Position numbers and translations under genes: made by a program
Assembly (NCBI GenBank): GCA_963070105.1
Contig: OY718805.1
Span: 1,302,001-1,366,000, forward strand
Reading direction: 5' to 3'
DNA from: Litomosoides sigmodontis
Lineage: Eukaryota > Nematoda > Chromadorea > Rhabditida > Onchocercidae
Length of the DNA stretch: 64,000 nucleotides
Shown here: positions 24,411-37,294 of the stretch, piece by piece
Position numbering within the stretch: position 1 is the first letter of the stretch
Layout: each line of letters opens with the position of its first letter
The notes under the pieces: model-generated
Databases searched by the model: none
What the model saw: only the letters and a program-made list of their open reading frames with translations
What the model was told of the DNA's origin: nothing

Positions 24411-26845
24411 GAGAAGAGTTAGCAGGGACAATGGAATGCATCGGGAAGAGGAAATCTTGAATACAAAATTAAACAAAATAAGAATTAACCATACCTGGTT
24501 GGTGAGATCTAGTTATGCTGGCACTGGTAAATTTTCAGTGAATGCTTTTAAATTCGATCTTATAATGCTAATTTTATCAGAATGAAATTTGTAACGGCAC
24601 TTACCACCTTGTGATTTTATTGTAATCAAAACTTCGAAAAGGAAGGGGGAATTATTAGCATACATTCGGCGTAAATTTATTTCCAACTGATCAAAGTTTG
24701 AGTGTAATCGTTAATTTATTGGAATTATTTAATGTTTGTTAGCAACCAACCGACTTGCAATGTCAACGATAAAGCATTGAAGTTGAAAGATGAAAAAGAA
24801 ACTTAGTCAATTAATCTAATGTAATTATCATCATTGATATTAAAAGTTATCACCGCTGTTGTTGCAGATATCACTGCTTGAAGTCAGCTAAGTCTCTGTC
24901 AGCATATTTTCTGTGCTGAAAATCACAGAAGAAACTTTTGCGAATGTTTTTGAAATTATTTTTTCAATGGATGTTGGTGCGACAGCACCCTACTCCATTC
25001 ACCCATCTCAGACAACCGTACGGCTTTTCAACGATGAGGAATAGTAGAAACAGAGGAAACAAAATCTAACAATTAAGTTGTTGTAATTTGATTAATGAAG
25101 TACGAAAACAATCAACCATTTATTTCAATTTAAAATGAACATAGTTCCTTGCATATGAGAGCTTTGAGGTTTTTTTTTTACCTTTCTGAGTTATCTCAGC
25201 AAAAAGAACTTTCACTTTTACGGTTCTTCTTCTGTGAGATCACAACTGCTATCATTGAGAGAATCTATTTCCGCGCATTGAACAATTTAATTTAATTTTC
25301 ATAATTTCACAATTTAGGTGATGTAAATAAATTTGAGCAAATGTTACATCTGAAATGGGTGCATTTTCATACACAAAGGAGTGTGTCATTAAAACCCGGA
25401 ACACTGGCAATCAAATGGACTCATTCGAAGTTGCCGCTTCTCAGACCTGCTTGACCATTTCAGTGGTATGTTTCTCATGGATAATCAGATCATAATTGAA
25501 ATGTGTTATTTTCTAACGTGGAACATTAATTATCAGTCCACATTGCAAATTGCGTGAATATGCAGCAGCCTGCCCAATCATTGCACCTTGGATTAAAACA
25601 GATCGTTAATTGGAATTGTCTTACTCAAAGCGGCGGCTCTTCGAAATCATGCAGAAATATTGTCCAAGATGTTACTCGCTTCAGTTGGACTCGTATATGA
25701 AATTGAATTTTGATAGAACAAACTTTTAGGACACACAATTTTCAAAGTACTGAAAACTTTCCCCAAAATAACTACTAAAATAATTTTTCTGGTAATTTCG
25801 CTGGAAGACACATTTAAAACATAGGAGATGATTGCGTTGAATGAAAGTGAACGTTATTGTCGCAAATTCCATCACTCTGCTTTCATCCTTCCGCTCATAA
25901 GCAGATAATGCAATGAAAACACACAGTCCGTTTATGAATTCATTTAACAAAATTAGATCAAAATGCTTTCACTTAGTATAATTGCAATATTTATTTGAAT
26001 TAGCTTACAGCTTTGAGTTGCTGCTAATTAAGTGCTCAATTGCTGTCGCATTTTCTTCATTGAATTTCTCCATTAACGAAAGAGATGGATGGTGTGGAAA
26101 TGCACAATTGAAGAGATTTGCGAACACTTAAATGTCACTACAGCACGTGACGTGAAATGATTAAACCTGTCAGATGTAGAAATGTCCAGGAGGTCGTAAT
26201 GTTAAAGGAAGAATTATTTTGAATGTTAAATTGTCAATGAAGGAGACGGAAGCAAAATGAAATGCCTAGTGAGATGTTGTAGGTTGTACATTTATACGAG
26301 CACGTGTTTGAATTTCGATTAAATTTACATTGAAGAAAAACAAATTACAAATTATTGTACATGCGCGGAGCAGAGAAAAAACTGGAATTTCATGTTGGAA
26401 AAATTTTATAAGCAAAATTTATGATTAAAAATTATGACATTGTAATTAATTAGTGCGATGGAAAAGATAAGTTGTTGAAACTTGTTGTCACCGAACTGAG
26501 GAAGATAAATGTTATTGGAATGTTTGTGAAATTGTGACCGAACCTGTTACATTAAAACTTTTTTTGCCGGCTATTTAAAAAGGGTCCTACATTTTGAACT
26601 TTACTCTTATTCGACATATTAACAGCACAATGTTTTGCTATCAACGCGTCCACCAGTCTTTTACTTACTTACTTTAATCACAGATGTCTCGTCCTTCACT
26701 TCACCTCTTTCACAAATCTAACTCGCTCTAAACACAAATTTATGCTAATTTGCTTCAGCTGAGGATATCATTTGTTAGCTAAGGGAAGAAGCGGAATACG
26801 TAGGTGAAGCAAAGCAAAAACAAATTTCACCCTTTCAGTATTTCA

Positions 26846-29523
26846 ATGCCGAACTGCAGGATGCACGTTCTGCAGCAGTTCGATGGGAGTGCTTGCAGTC
26901 TTTCCAAGTAATTGTTGAGCAAGGATTTTTGAATATTTCCGATTAAATCGAGCATTGCTAATAACAGCATGCAACTTCAAATGACTAAGCAGGGAAAACT
27001 TCATTAATCACACTGACCCAGGCGTAATCCTATCACTTTCTATCACAAATTGCTTCTAAATTCTTTCAAGCTATTCAATTTTCACAATTCATTAAAGTAA
27101 AAGCAGCGTATTTTTGCTAATTTAAAAATCAAAAATTAATATTTAAGATCTTTTACTTTATAACACTCGTTTATGAGTCGATTAGTAACAGTGCATTTAT
27201 TTTACTGCCATTAGGTAATTACTGAATTTTATTATGAAACTTTCATTCGATCATTTCAGACCAGTCCCAAGAGAAATGTTAAGTGCAAGCTTTTGGATTA
27301 ATGTCATCACAACAGTTCTCGCCCTGTCACTTTGCATTACAGTATTAATATACGGTGCTATTGTCGGCAGCATCAATGAGTTTTATAAAAATGCTGTTGA
27401 TGACCTTCAAGAATTCCAAGTTTTCATTTTAAACTATTTTCTTGATATTACTGCAGCAAGTGAAAGTGTGTGCGTGTGTGCTCATTTTTGAAATTAGCAT
27501 TTCAATGTTCCTTTCACTGTACTGATTAGATTATCATTTTAATTTATGCAGTACTGAAAATACAAGAAAATAATGAATGAATTTTTGACGTTACTGACAG
27601 AAAGCTTCTAGATTATTGAAAAGAATGTATGGAACAAACTCTTGCAATTCTCACCCATACGAACCATTCGAGAAGGATCGCCGAGACTACCGAAGCTTAA
27701 CCGGAAACGGCGGCAAATTTCAAGAAAATTACAAGAAATTAATTTCGAAAATGGCAATTACATGGCACCAGTAGAGGAAATCTCTTCGCAAATCGCTCCA
27801 ACAATTTACGGAAGTGACGGAGAGACGTGGCGAAGTTATCTCAGTGTTTCAGTTCTTAGTAAATGAATTTTTCAGCCTCCCAAATTTTTCATTCATTTCT
27901 CCTCACCTGTTCTTCAAAGCAAATTTTTAAGCTGTTACCTTTGACCTGTTAGCAGTCGCATTCTGTCGTAAGGAGAAACGATTCCAACGGCTAATAACAG
28001 CTATTACAAATCCACCTATTACAAAAATTAAGAGCTTATAACATTTCATGGTAAAGCTATAATTTCTCCACCTTTTAATTTGCAATTAACTTAAAAGCCT
28101 TCTTTTCCAGAATGTTTGGAAATTTATTCATGTCCAAGAGGACTACCGGGACTTCCTGGAAAGAAGGGAGCAAGTGGAGGTAGCATTTTGAATGGAGATT
28201 GGAGCATTAACAAAGTGTGCACAAAAGAAATGGCTTCTTTTCTCAAATCCTTCCTAGAAGAAAAAAGCAACATTTTTTAGAACCAGGAATTCCCGGCGCT
28301 GATGGTCATCCTGGCTTTCCAGGAATTAATGTCGATTATACAATGTCAGGTTGTATCAAATGTCCGGCAGGTCCACCTGGCCCAAGAGGGCCTGATGGGC
28401 CACCAGGAAAAAGCGGTGCGCCTGGTAAACCTGGCTTAGCTGGAGCATTTGCTATTCGTGGTCCACCAGGACCAACCGGTGATCCCGGACCTCCAGGTAA
28501 AAATCCAATTAGTTGCAAAAATTCATTTGACTGTATGAATTAGGAACCAAGTCTGATTCCTAATGGACGGGAAAGAGTTTGTGGATGAACTATAGCTCAT
28601 AAACTGTGCCATTTTCCAAAGTTGTCGAATCAAAGTTTATTTTAGAATAAATTCCTTAATTTAGGTTTACCGGGTGAGGATGGAGAGCCTGGTATGCCAG
28701 GTGTGTCTGGCATACCAGGCATTAGGTATTTGACTGGTGCTCCTGGACCAAAAGGACCGCCGGGTTTACAAGGTTCCGCTGGAGAACCTGGCACTCCTGG
28801 CAGACGAGGGCCATCTGGAGAAATGGGATCGATTGGCGCAATGGGAGCTGATGGTGAAGCAGGCTTAAGCGGACCACCAGGGCCTGATGGAATGGTTAGA
28901 TTATGATTTTACAATTAATTTCAGCTATTAGGAAAAATCCACCAGTAAACTAGAAATCGAGAAGAAATCATTGGCGGGCATTCATTAAAATCTTAATTTG
29001 CATGTGAAAATGATTATCAAAATGACAAAATCTTGCAAGTGGCCAGCACCACTAGAAGAACAAATATTGCAGCAAATTGTCTCGAAATTTTCATCATTTT
29101 TAGCCTGGACTACCAGGAATTCCCGGTACAGACGGGCAATATTGCATCTGTCCATCACGAAATAAAACAACGGAAGCAGCTTCATTTCCAAAACCGCCTG
29201 CTTTTCATCCCTCCAGTTCACACTCAATGAATCGAAAATCGTCAAATGAAGTGACGTATGCGACCACCACTTATACTCAAGTTCGATCCAGTGCCAAGTC
29301 TAAAATTGGTCCATATTATCGAAAAATTTTGGCATCTATGACACATCAAATTCCTGGCTTCAAAGCTAAATCCATTTTAGTTCCAAAACAAATTGAATTC
29401 AATCCATTTCCCATTTCCGGGCCTTTATCTGCGCATTACATAGGAAACTATAAAGCCAGTCATACGACAACACCGCGTGCTTCTATCTACGAGAGAACCA
29501 CTGATGAGGCATCAAAGAATTGA
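26846..29523 (+). CDS. Nematode cuticle collagen with long C-terminal tail
   Basis: Secreted structural collagen of the cuticle. Preferred exons: 26846..26907, 27260..27419, 27612..27858, 28111..28179, 28281..28496, 28665..28894, 29104..29523, in frame, 467 residues. The N-terminal part has one hydrophobic anchor ([20 protein letters not shown]) followed by the cuticle-collagen N-domain ([15 protein letters not shown]) and a subtilisin-type cleavage site RKRR at residues 105-108. A CPRG cysteine then leads into Gly-X-Y blocks, interrupted around a CIKC pair, and the last block closes with [10 protein letters not shown], a normal cuticle-collagen end. Unusually, about 115 non-collagenous residues follow. 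The first exon places ATG 7 bases after CCTTTCAG (likely trans-splice site). The alternative is a start at 27234 with no upstream exon, which ignores the strong TCATTTCAG acceptor at 27251-27259. Confidence 0.92.
28688..28719. repeat. Perfect 13-bp inverted repeat inside collagen exon
   Basis: CCTGGTATGCCAG at 28688-28700 is the exact reverse complement of 28707-28719, with a 6-base loop. It lies in Gly-X-Y coding sequence. Confidence 0.95.
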
Positions 29524-31040
29524 AATTTTTGGTCGTAGTCACTGCCTAAAATTCACAGGTTACTTCATCACAGCCCTTACATCAAAGCTAAGGAGGTCGA
29601 CTCCGCTTTCTTTTTCCCTCTCAGTATTTTCATAACATATGTGCTATTAAGTGTTATCTAATGAAATGAAGACAACCATTCTCTGAAGTTTCTAACAATT
29701 TCATATTATCGGTCCAGATGGAATTGCAGTAATTAATTAAGAGATTAAAATCACTTCTACTAGTCTTCACATCACTTAATGACTTCCTATCATACCTGGT
29801 TCTACCTCAGCATGGCTCCACACTGGCTTGATCAAGCAGTGCATTACGACCCACAGAGCTATCACCCACTTGTTGCAAACATCTTTGCAGGATCGAAGTG
29901 AACAAATTAATTCTTTATTGTTCCCGACTAATTAGATATCACATGTGACATCCAAACAAAGTGAATCAGAGCAAATTAAGACATTACTCTATTCGCACTT
30001 TTTAAAAGCATAACGAATGAAATCGGAGCCAAGGAGTGGCTGATTACTGACAAAAAATTTTGCAATAACGAAATGCGTCATTTCTACAGAAAAGAAATCC
30101 AAATCCTTTCATTCATAAAAGCAGAAATCTCAAGACTAAGCTTGACAAAATCATAACGGTACTAACAGATCCAAGGAGAATCAATTTTTTTCCTTTCATA
30201 ATTACAAAACCAATAATAGATTGAGTTCTCAGTGTATTTTATATTACATACTGAACGTACAAGAACTGCTGCAGCAGTGATAGAAACAATTTATATGAGG
30301 CATATATCGGTAAAGGTGAGAGATAAGTACGGAAATTAGTACAATAAGGTACGAAAAAATTAATGTGCAACTTAACTCAAATAACTGAAATTAATAAAAA
30401 GCATAAAAAACATGTGTATTTTATAAAACATATTACAACATCCACAGAGATGGAATAAGAAATAATGAATCTAATTCCACGAATATTTGATTATAAGCAA
30501 AATTAAATTTCATGCAAAATCTAAATATTAACATCAAATAGGTGTAGTAAAGCAGCAGAAGGAAATGCATTATTAAAGGGACATGCATGCGCAAACAAAT
30601 ATAGGATCTGAGAGTGATGAGTTATTAAAAATGCGGAAGGAATACTTTATCAATTTTTAAATAAATATAACTCCATTACGTAGTATATCATTGTACGAAA
30701 AAGGATAAACACCTCGAAAATTTGCAAATTGTTTCCCAGCACTTTCAACAACAAACTTTATAGCTTGGCACTTAATTAAACAGTTACTTTTGTTCATTAA
30801 AACAAAAATTATATCTGCCAAAATAGAGCATTGCATCACTACTGTCATCAAAAGAAGTTAATTGGTCTAAATGAATAAAATGTTGTTCGCCCCAATCAAA
30901 AATCTGAAGACTAAAACTTTCAGAACAAAACAAGTATTAAATAATATTACAGTTACGACAACTTGCTTGGTACAGAAAATTATCAGTTAGATAACTTCAG
31001 AAGGAATGAAAATTACCAAATTACTGATTAAAATAGAAAA
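29524..31040. other. Intergenic region between convergent collagen and exonuclease genes
   Basis: Presumed 3' UTRs of both genes and spacer. A 64-codon minus-strand ORF at 30657-30851 has no recognised domain and no splice link that I can support. Confidence 0.55.
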
Positions 31041-34000
31041 TTATTGCATGTTACAAAAAAGTGGTAATGTTCCAATGAAAGGTTCCTGCTTTGAACAAAT
31101 TTCATTTATACTGAGATCAAGTCGAGATGCCCAATCAACGCACTTCTCATACAACATCAGCATACAGTAGGCATCTAATGCTGCATATCGTAACTGAAAT
31201 GTATTTAAATATATATTTCGAAAGAGTAACTGAACCACTGTAACGAACTACAACATCAAAAAGATGAATAATTGAGTGACTAACATCAGTTTACCGAATA
31301 CCTACGTTTTTGGACTTGAAATTTCTGGAATCATCAATAGTCGTTGATGACTGACGAAAGATTAATGGATGCTTTGAATGCTCCGCTTTTTTCCATGTGA
31401 ATGTTTTGAAGGAATATTTCTCAAATGATAAAAATTCGGGAAAAAAGTATGCTTGGTCAGATTTTTAGACTGAACACACCATATTTAGCGGAAATAGCGT
31501 GCAATAAGTCATCATCAAATGAAACAAAATTTTTATAAAAACACCTGTAAATCGCGAAGTGGACGCCGATCCCAAACCGAACACTGTTCTGTTTTGTCCA
31601 GTGGTTTACCTAACACCCGTTCGCACAATGCTGACAAACCTCTGATTTCCTTTAGTAATGGATTTTCTTCAACACTTATCATGTTATGCTCCTCTTCTTG
31701 TGACTAAAAATAACAAAATGCTCACAGAAGTAAACAAAAGTTACTTCAACTTCCCACAAAATAGTGATACCTAAATGAATTCATATTATAATATAAAATC
31801 AACACCTATATTTTCTTGAAGAATTAATGCTATGAAGAGATGGTCAACAAAAAAACGTCAGACTCAAAATACTGATCTAATTAATGAAGTAACAACACAC
31901 TGAAATGATAACTAAAAATGTTGTTAAGATATCAGCTAAAACGCGAAAATATTCCACTCTATTTTGAAGTAATCGCAACCTCTAGTCTATTACCTCCACT
32001 ATCCTTTCAGAATTCTCATCTTCTGTTGAAATATATACTAACTGTAGCATCAAACAAAACTCAAAAGAACACATTCAATTTAAAAGGAATAGCATTTCAT
32101 ATAATTTTCAACATGAATTCAGATACATAAAAAAATACGATAGTAATAAAACTTACCGTAATCAATTCCTCCTCTTCCTCTATTTTTGCTGTTGATGCCG
32201 ATGCTACGTTATCGAATTTATTCATTCCTTGAGATATATCAATAGAAATAAGGTTCATTTTCGCTTTCACATCCTCCTTAAAGTCTGTTCCATGATTCCA
32301 TGCACCCTCATCCATTTCAGCTGACATAGTAGCACCATCTCTTATTCCTTCCACAGGTCTTTGACTAGTCTGTACTTTTTCCAGACAAAAAACTCCATTC
32401 AAGTTTATCTCTGGTCTCCTTGCACTTTCCTTCATTAGCTGTAATAGAACTTCAGGTTTTATATAACAAAATTTACATAGCTTTTATTTCCTTCGATTAT
32501 CATCACAAAGATATATTTCAATATATGAAATTACATCGCCAACAATGTATGAAGTTTGTACTAACCGATGCAACAAGTTTGCCAATACATATCAAATTTT
32601 CTGGATGGTATAAAGCTGAACAACCTGGTACGGCACTTCGCAGTTGAACAAGGTCTTCATGAAACTGATAACCTTAAAAATATTCTATTGAAAAAATGTT
32701 TCTAACATCACTTCAGAATGCTCGCCCATACCTTCTTCAACAGAACTTTTTTATATTATTCATATAATTCGTCTCACAATAACGAATGATACGCTGAAAG
32801 ATTCTGTAAAAGCATTTATGGATGACTCGACTTTTTGCTTTAATACTGATTAAGCCATCAGCAGGTAGGGAAAACCAAAAAAGGTGAAATCACAAAACGA
32901 ACCTATTTTTAAAAGCTTCCATTCAACAAACAGTTTTTTGAAAAAATTTACTAGTACGTCATACTTGATTTCATCAACGTCTATTATAAATATGTGATAT
33001 GGAATAGCCAACTGCAGAATTGTTGCTCTGAAAAATTACAATACCAATCAACTTTGATAATGGCAGATATTATTACATAAATTAATTTAAGATGTTACAA
33101 ATAGGAAATTCAACAAAAATAATGCAGATGAGAATAGGTTTACACTGCTACCTCCATAAATTACCTTATTTTCAACAGCAGTATCCAAAAAACTAATCCG
33201 GAGAAAACCAAAACTAACTTGCTGTAGGAAACATAGGAGGACCACTCCGCATCCACACCAACCGGTGGAAAACTATCGTTTGCATAATCTTCTAATAGAT
33301 TTGCGACACGGTTCAAATGTGATGGATGTCGTACAAATTCGATTCCCTTTACTGATTCGGGTATACTCAAATATGGTGGATTCGGTGTACGGAGATCCAA
33401 ATGTTCCTCTTTACTGCAAAAGTATTCTCAAGTAATGTAGTCAGACATGCACAACAAAGTTTGTCAACATGTTTGTTGTATTTCTAATAAATTTGAATTT
33501 TGCATATAGAGTCACTGTAATCGTGAACAATCGTACTAATAAGAATACCAATACAAGAATAAATGCTAGTTATTGGTTCAAAATTTCATCTGGTAAGCTG
33601 TCCAAAGTTATTGCTTCACTGCAAAAACTACTCAATCAGCAGCTAAAACATTATAGGGATTTATCAACCTTTTATGTGCCACACGCTTTCTTCCATCAAT
33701 TGGTATTTTGCAATTTCGCCATATTTCTGCACCCTGAGGATCTTTAAAGTCTTTGCTGAGTGTCTGTACGACGAATTTTTTCATGGACGGCCTCTGTGCC
33801 AGTATCGTCCAAATCACTTCATTCAAGTTTTCAATCTAGAAAGTCCGCGTTTTTGCCAAATTTTTTACAAAATGTATTTAACAAGAAACAGTTCAACTGT
33901 AAAATTTATTAGGCAACTTTGCCCCTACTTTTTTTTGTTCTGAAGATTTTATTATCTCTAGCAGAGAAAAAGTGTGTACCTTCCATGTTTTTTTAAAGTA

Positions 34001-36115
34001 ATAGTTCGCTGCACACTTCTTTACTAAATGATGAGCTCGTCGAACATCAATTCGATCATCTGATGGAGGCAGTCCCCTCAAATCTCTCATCAAAGTTGAA
34101 AATGAATTACGAAATCCGGCATATGTATATGCTACAACTCTGCCGTTCGAATCATGTTTCTTTACTGATCCCAGATAATGAGCTAAAAGTTGAGCATTTA
34201 AGTTACATTGCAAAATTAAAAATAACAGCAATCCAAGTATTCAGAAATTACACATGTCACTAATTAACCACATTACATTCATTCACATACTCTCCTCTAA
34301 AATTTTGAGAAAGCATACAATGAATACCGGAAATTACCAACTGCAAGCTCCCATTCCTCCGGCGAACTAGACAATTTCTCCACTCGTAATAGAATATCAC
34401 GGCATTCCTGTCGAAATTCTTCAGTTCGCTTTGCAACAAATGATTCAACACTACTTGCTCGTAGAGGACCCAAAAGAGCAGCGAAGTACAAAATTGCTGG
34501 ATCGTGGAAGTGACGTGAAATTACCTTGTGACTGATGCAGTAATCAACAGCAGCAAAACTGGAAATAAAAACTGAGCATCAAGAAAATGTCCATTTTATA
34601 GCTCATGTAAACATTCCTCATGAAATAAAATAATTTTGTCCCGACCGAAACAAATATTTTCAAAAATATATAGCTAGCAAGACAGAAATTTTTTACTATT
34701 TCCGATTAAATAACTGATCAAAAACATTGGCTATTAGCCTTCACGTTTATTTATATGTTCTACAGAATTTAAAATGGTTACATGCGTCAAGTAAAAGAGA
34801 GAATAACCTTGCTTCCCCTGTTGATGCAGCATTAGAAACAATTGTTACTACATCTTTTGGGTATTTTTTTAAATTCAGCACATAAGCGGCTAAACCCCAA
34901 AAGTTTGAGTCGAAGCTGAAATTCAATGACACCAGATCTCTTAGAATTCTACGTCGTTGCTCATCAGTGATATTTACGCGCACATTTGAAAATGAATCTT
35001 GTTTATGCTGAAACAAGATTTGAGCTTTAAATCCAATATAAAGGGGAAATATGGAACTCACGACTTCAATTACCACTAAAAATAGGTTCCATTAAGCGAA
35101 AAAAACAGGCAACAGAAAAAGTGATATAAATCATACTTGAAAAAGCCACACATAAAACATTATACTTACATTTCCTTCTCTCATGTTCACGGGTTCCGAA
35201 GCTAAAACACTCATGAATGCCTGCAAATTACCACTACAGTAATCAGACCATAAGAGCAATTGAAACTACTATTGTAAAACCGAAATCAATCAAAAAAGGA
35301 AAAAAATATAAAGTTTTTGGAATAAAATGCACTACTATAATGTTGTAATAAAATACTACTTTATAACCTGTGCAATGAGAAAAATCAAGTGACAGAATCT
35401 TGGTGTCCACCAGCTGTTATACTTCGGGCATTCCGCTGCAACAGTGGGAAACTGTTCAATCACTGCCGCAAAAGCATCAAACATGAGATGGGATTCAAAT
35501 CTGAATATTTTGAAATTAATTTAAGAAAAAAAATTGATAATTTTCTACAAGCATATTTATAAGCATATTAAAATAAGCATATTTTTCGAAGTGTCAGGAA
35601 AATAAAGAAAAAAATTTTTAATCAAATCCAAACAAAGTAACTGCAGATCCATCATAATTAACATTCTAATGGCTAATAGCATTTTTTTCGAAATAAAAAA
35701 AAATGATGTCAGCAATTGAGAGATACAATTTTCAACTTCTCAGTCAAAGTGCTCATGCTTCTCAAGGATTCACAAATGAGACTGACATTAAAGCTCAACA
35801 AATGTTTTTGTATTTGAAAATTTGAAAATGGAAGAAAAAATAGAACTGGAAATTTTTGAGGGATCACTAGAATTTAAAAGTAATTTAAACCAACTACCTC
35901 CTTGCAAATAATTCATAGCCAATTTGCTTTATTGATGGAGTGACGCGACCCTGCATATCTGTTTTTACACGAAATGCTTCATCGATAACGTTGCGGATTA
36001 TTAATGGATCAATTGACAAAAACGCCGGCTCAGCAGATGGCAGTGACAGCGCCGGTGATACTGCCACTGATGGTGCGTTCATTTCTGAAATGTGCATCGT
36101 TGGAAGGTGATTCAT
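31041..36115 (-). CDS. mut-7: MUT-7/EXD3-like DEDDy 3'-5' exonuclease
   Basis: MUT-7 proteins are RNase D-like 3'-5' exonucleases; the C. elegans member is needed for transposon silencing and RNAi in mutator foci. Thirteen exons: complement 35898..36115, 35368..35500, 35170..35220, 34808..35007, 34338..34558, 33980..34182, 33669..33835, 33219..33413, 32903..33027, 32566..32672, 32157..32438, 31545..31703, 31041..31193; 737 residues in frame. Residues 1-390 are helical with no named motif. The nuclease domain shows motif I VGVDAEW (D452, E454), a core strand ILQLAIPYHIFIID, motif II GYQFHEDL (D511), the signature GKPLDKTEQCSVWDRRPL, and motif III YAALD (Y690, D694), so all DEDDy residues are present. 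An acidic insert of about 90 residues separates motifs II and III. The protein stops soon after motif III without a Mut7-C domain. ATG follows AACTTAG by 4 bases. Confidence 0.88.
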
Positions 36116-37294
36116 TTCGCTAAGTTAATGACGCACATAATAAATCAAAGAACCGCTCTCGACGATAACGAAAATTAAAATGGAATTACAAATGATGCGA
36201 GAAAGATATGAAGGTGATGACAAAAGTGATCAAGAGGGAAAGAGCGACAGAGCAAGAAAGAGAGGAAGAGAAAATGTTCCAGTGAAGTGACGGTTTATAC
36301 GAAGTTATAATTTTAAAGAAATCATGCTAAAAGGAAAATGAAGAGATGTGAAATGTGTGAAATCGATAAGCATACAGAATTTGAAAGAAAAGAAAACTGG
36401 AGAGCTGAGAAACTTGTGTTAGCTAGACAAGTTATACCTAATACAATTTAAATCAGAAACGACAAAAGGCAAGAGAAACTCCAAAGACAAGAGGGAAATT
36501 ACCATTGCGTCATTTTGTAGAGGCTGAGGAAAAATTAGCAAGTGATGTTGACTTTAGAAAAACTTTATTAGGTTTTTTTTCCCTGTAATCAACTTAGACG
36601 GTCACATCTCAGAAAGTAAAGCACTCAAAGAGTCTCAAGAAAGTAAAACGCTTCAGACGTGAGTACAACGCCATTCATCATCTGTTTGATATTGTATTTA
36701 GCAAATAAGAAAGCCAAGAAAGAGCACTGTGGTTTGTTTTGAACAAAAAGTGATGACGTTCTAGGGAAAGAAAAAGGTCACTGCATAACCGAATCACTCC
36801 ATTACTTTAGTGGAGATAAAACTCTGTATGACTAAGACCTCTAAAAGCTTAATGAGTGCAACAGTAAAACTTTAATTAAACATCACCACCTGACATCCGT
36901 TCAACCATAAACTTCCCCAGCATTAGCACCACCTCACCTCATATCAACAACACTTCATACCACCAACACGTAACCACTCATTGCGCACCGCAAGAGACGT
37001 CAGCAAATTCATTTCACGGTTGGCCGTTCACGTATAGTGAAGTGGCATTTGTAAATACACATTGGTTGTGAGAAGTTAGTTTAATTAATGACGCGAAGAG
37101 GCCTGTTGTGCTTGATTTACGGATGTGAAAGATTTAGAGATGTGGTTCTTAATAACTCATCCATAAGTGACTGCTTGAGCCTTAAGGCCGGTGATGTTTT
37201 TGATGATAGGTCATTCTCAGATATCTTAATGTTTGTGTTGTAAAGCTAATGCTCACATTTAAGAAGTTGTGTAAAATTGATCAGATCAGTGAAA
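36116..37294. promoter_or_regulatory. Shared upstream region of divergent exonuclease and dohh genes
   Basis: 1.18 kb between two start codons facing away from each other. No exon is seen. A purine-rich stretch (36190-36290) lies near the exonuclease start. No core promoter motif can be named with confidence. Confidence 0.45.

Larger units (their letters stand above)
20594..26837. other. 6.2-kb gene-poor, microsatellite-rich region
   Basis: No supported gene. It probably contains the 5' region of the SLC6-like gene (minus) and of the collagen (plus). It carries GTA/GCA-type trinucleotide runs (20604-20640, 20722-20750), (TTG)n near 20929-20948, several CT or GA tracts, a CA/GCA tract and a (TTAA)n tract. 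ORFs across the tracts (Ser/Leu, Arg/Glu or Cys/Val repeats) are artefacts. A short stretch open in two frames at 25537-25700 is noted in the findings. Confidence 0.6.

Noticed and set aside
28336..28518. Gly-Pro-rich minus-strand ORF resembling collagen
   Set aside because: Complement of the collagen Gly-X-Y codons; GGN/CCN mirror each other.
30657..30851. Minus-strand ORF considered as a missing Mut7-C exon
   Set aside because: No Mut7-C motif, and no splice path bypassing the stop at 31041 is evident.
33550..33607. Possible extra exon of the exonuclease after TTTTTGCAG
   Set aside because: It runs into a stop with no donor, and the flanking exons at 33669 and 33413 already join in frame.
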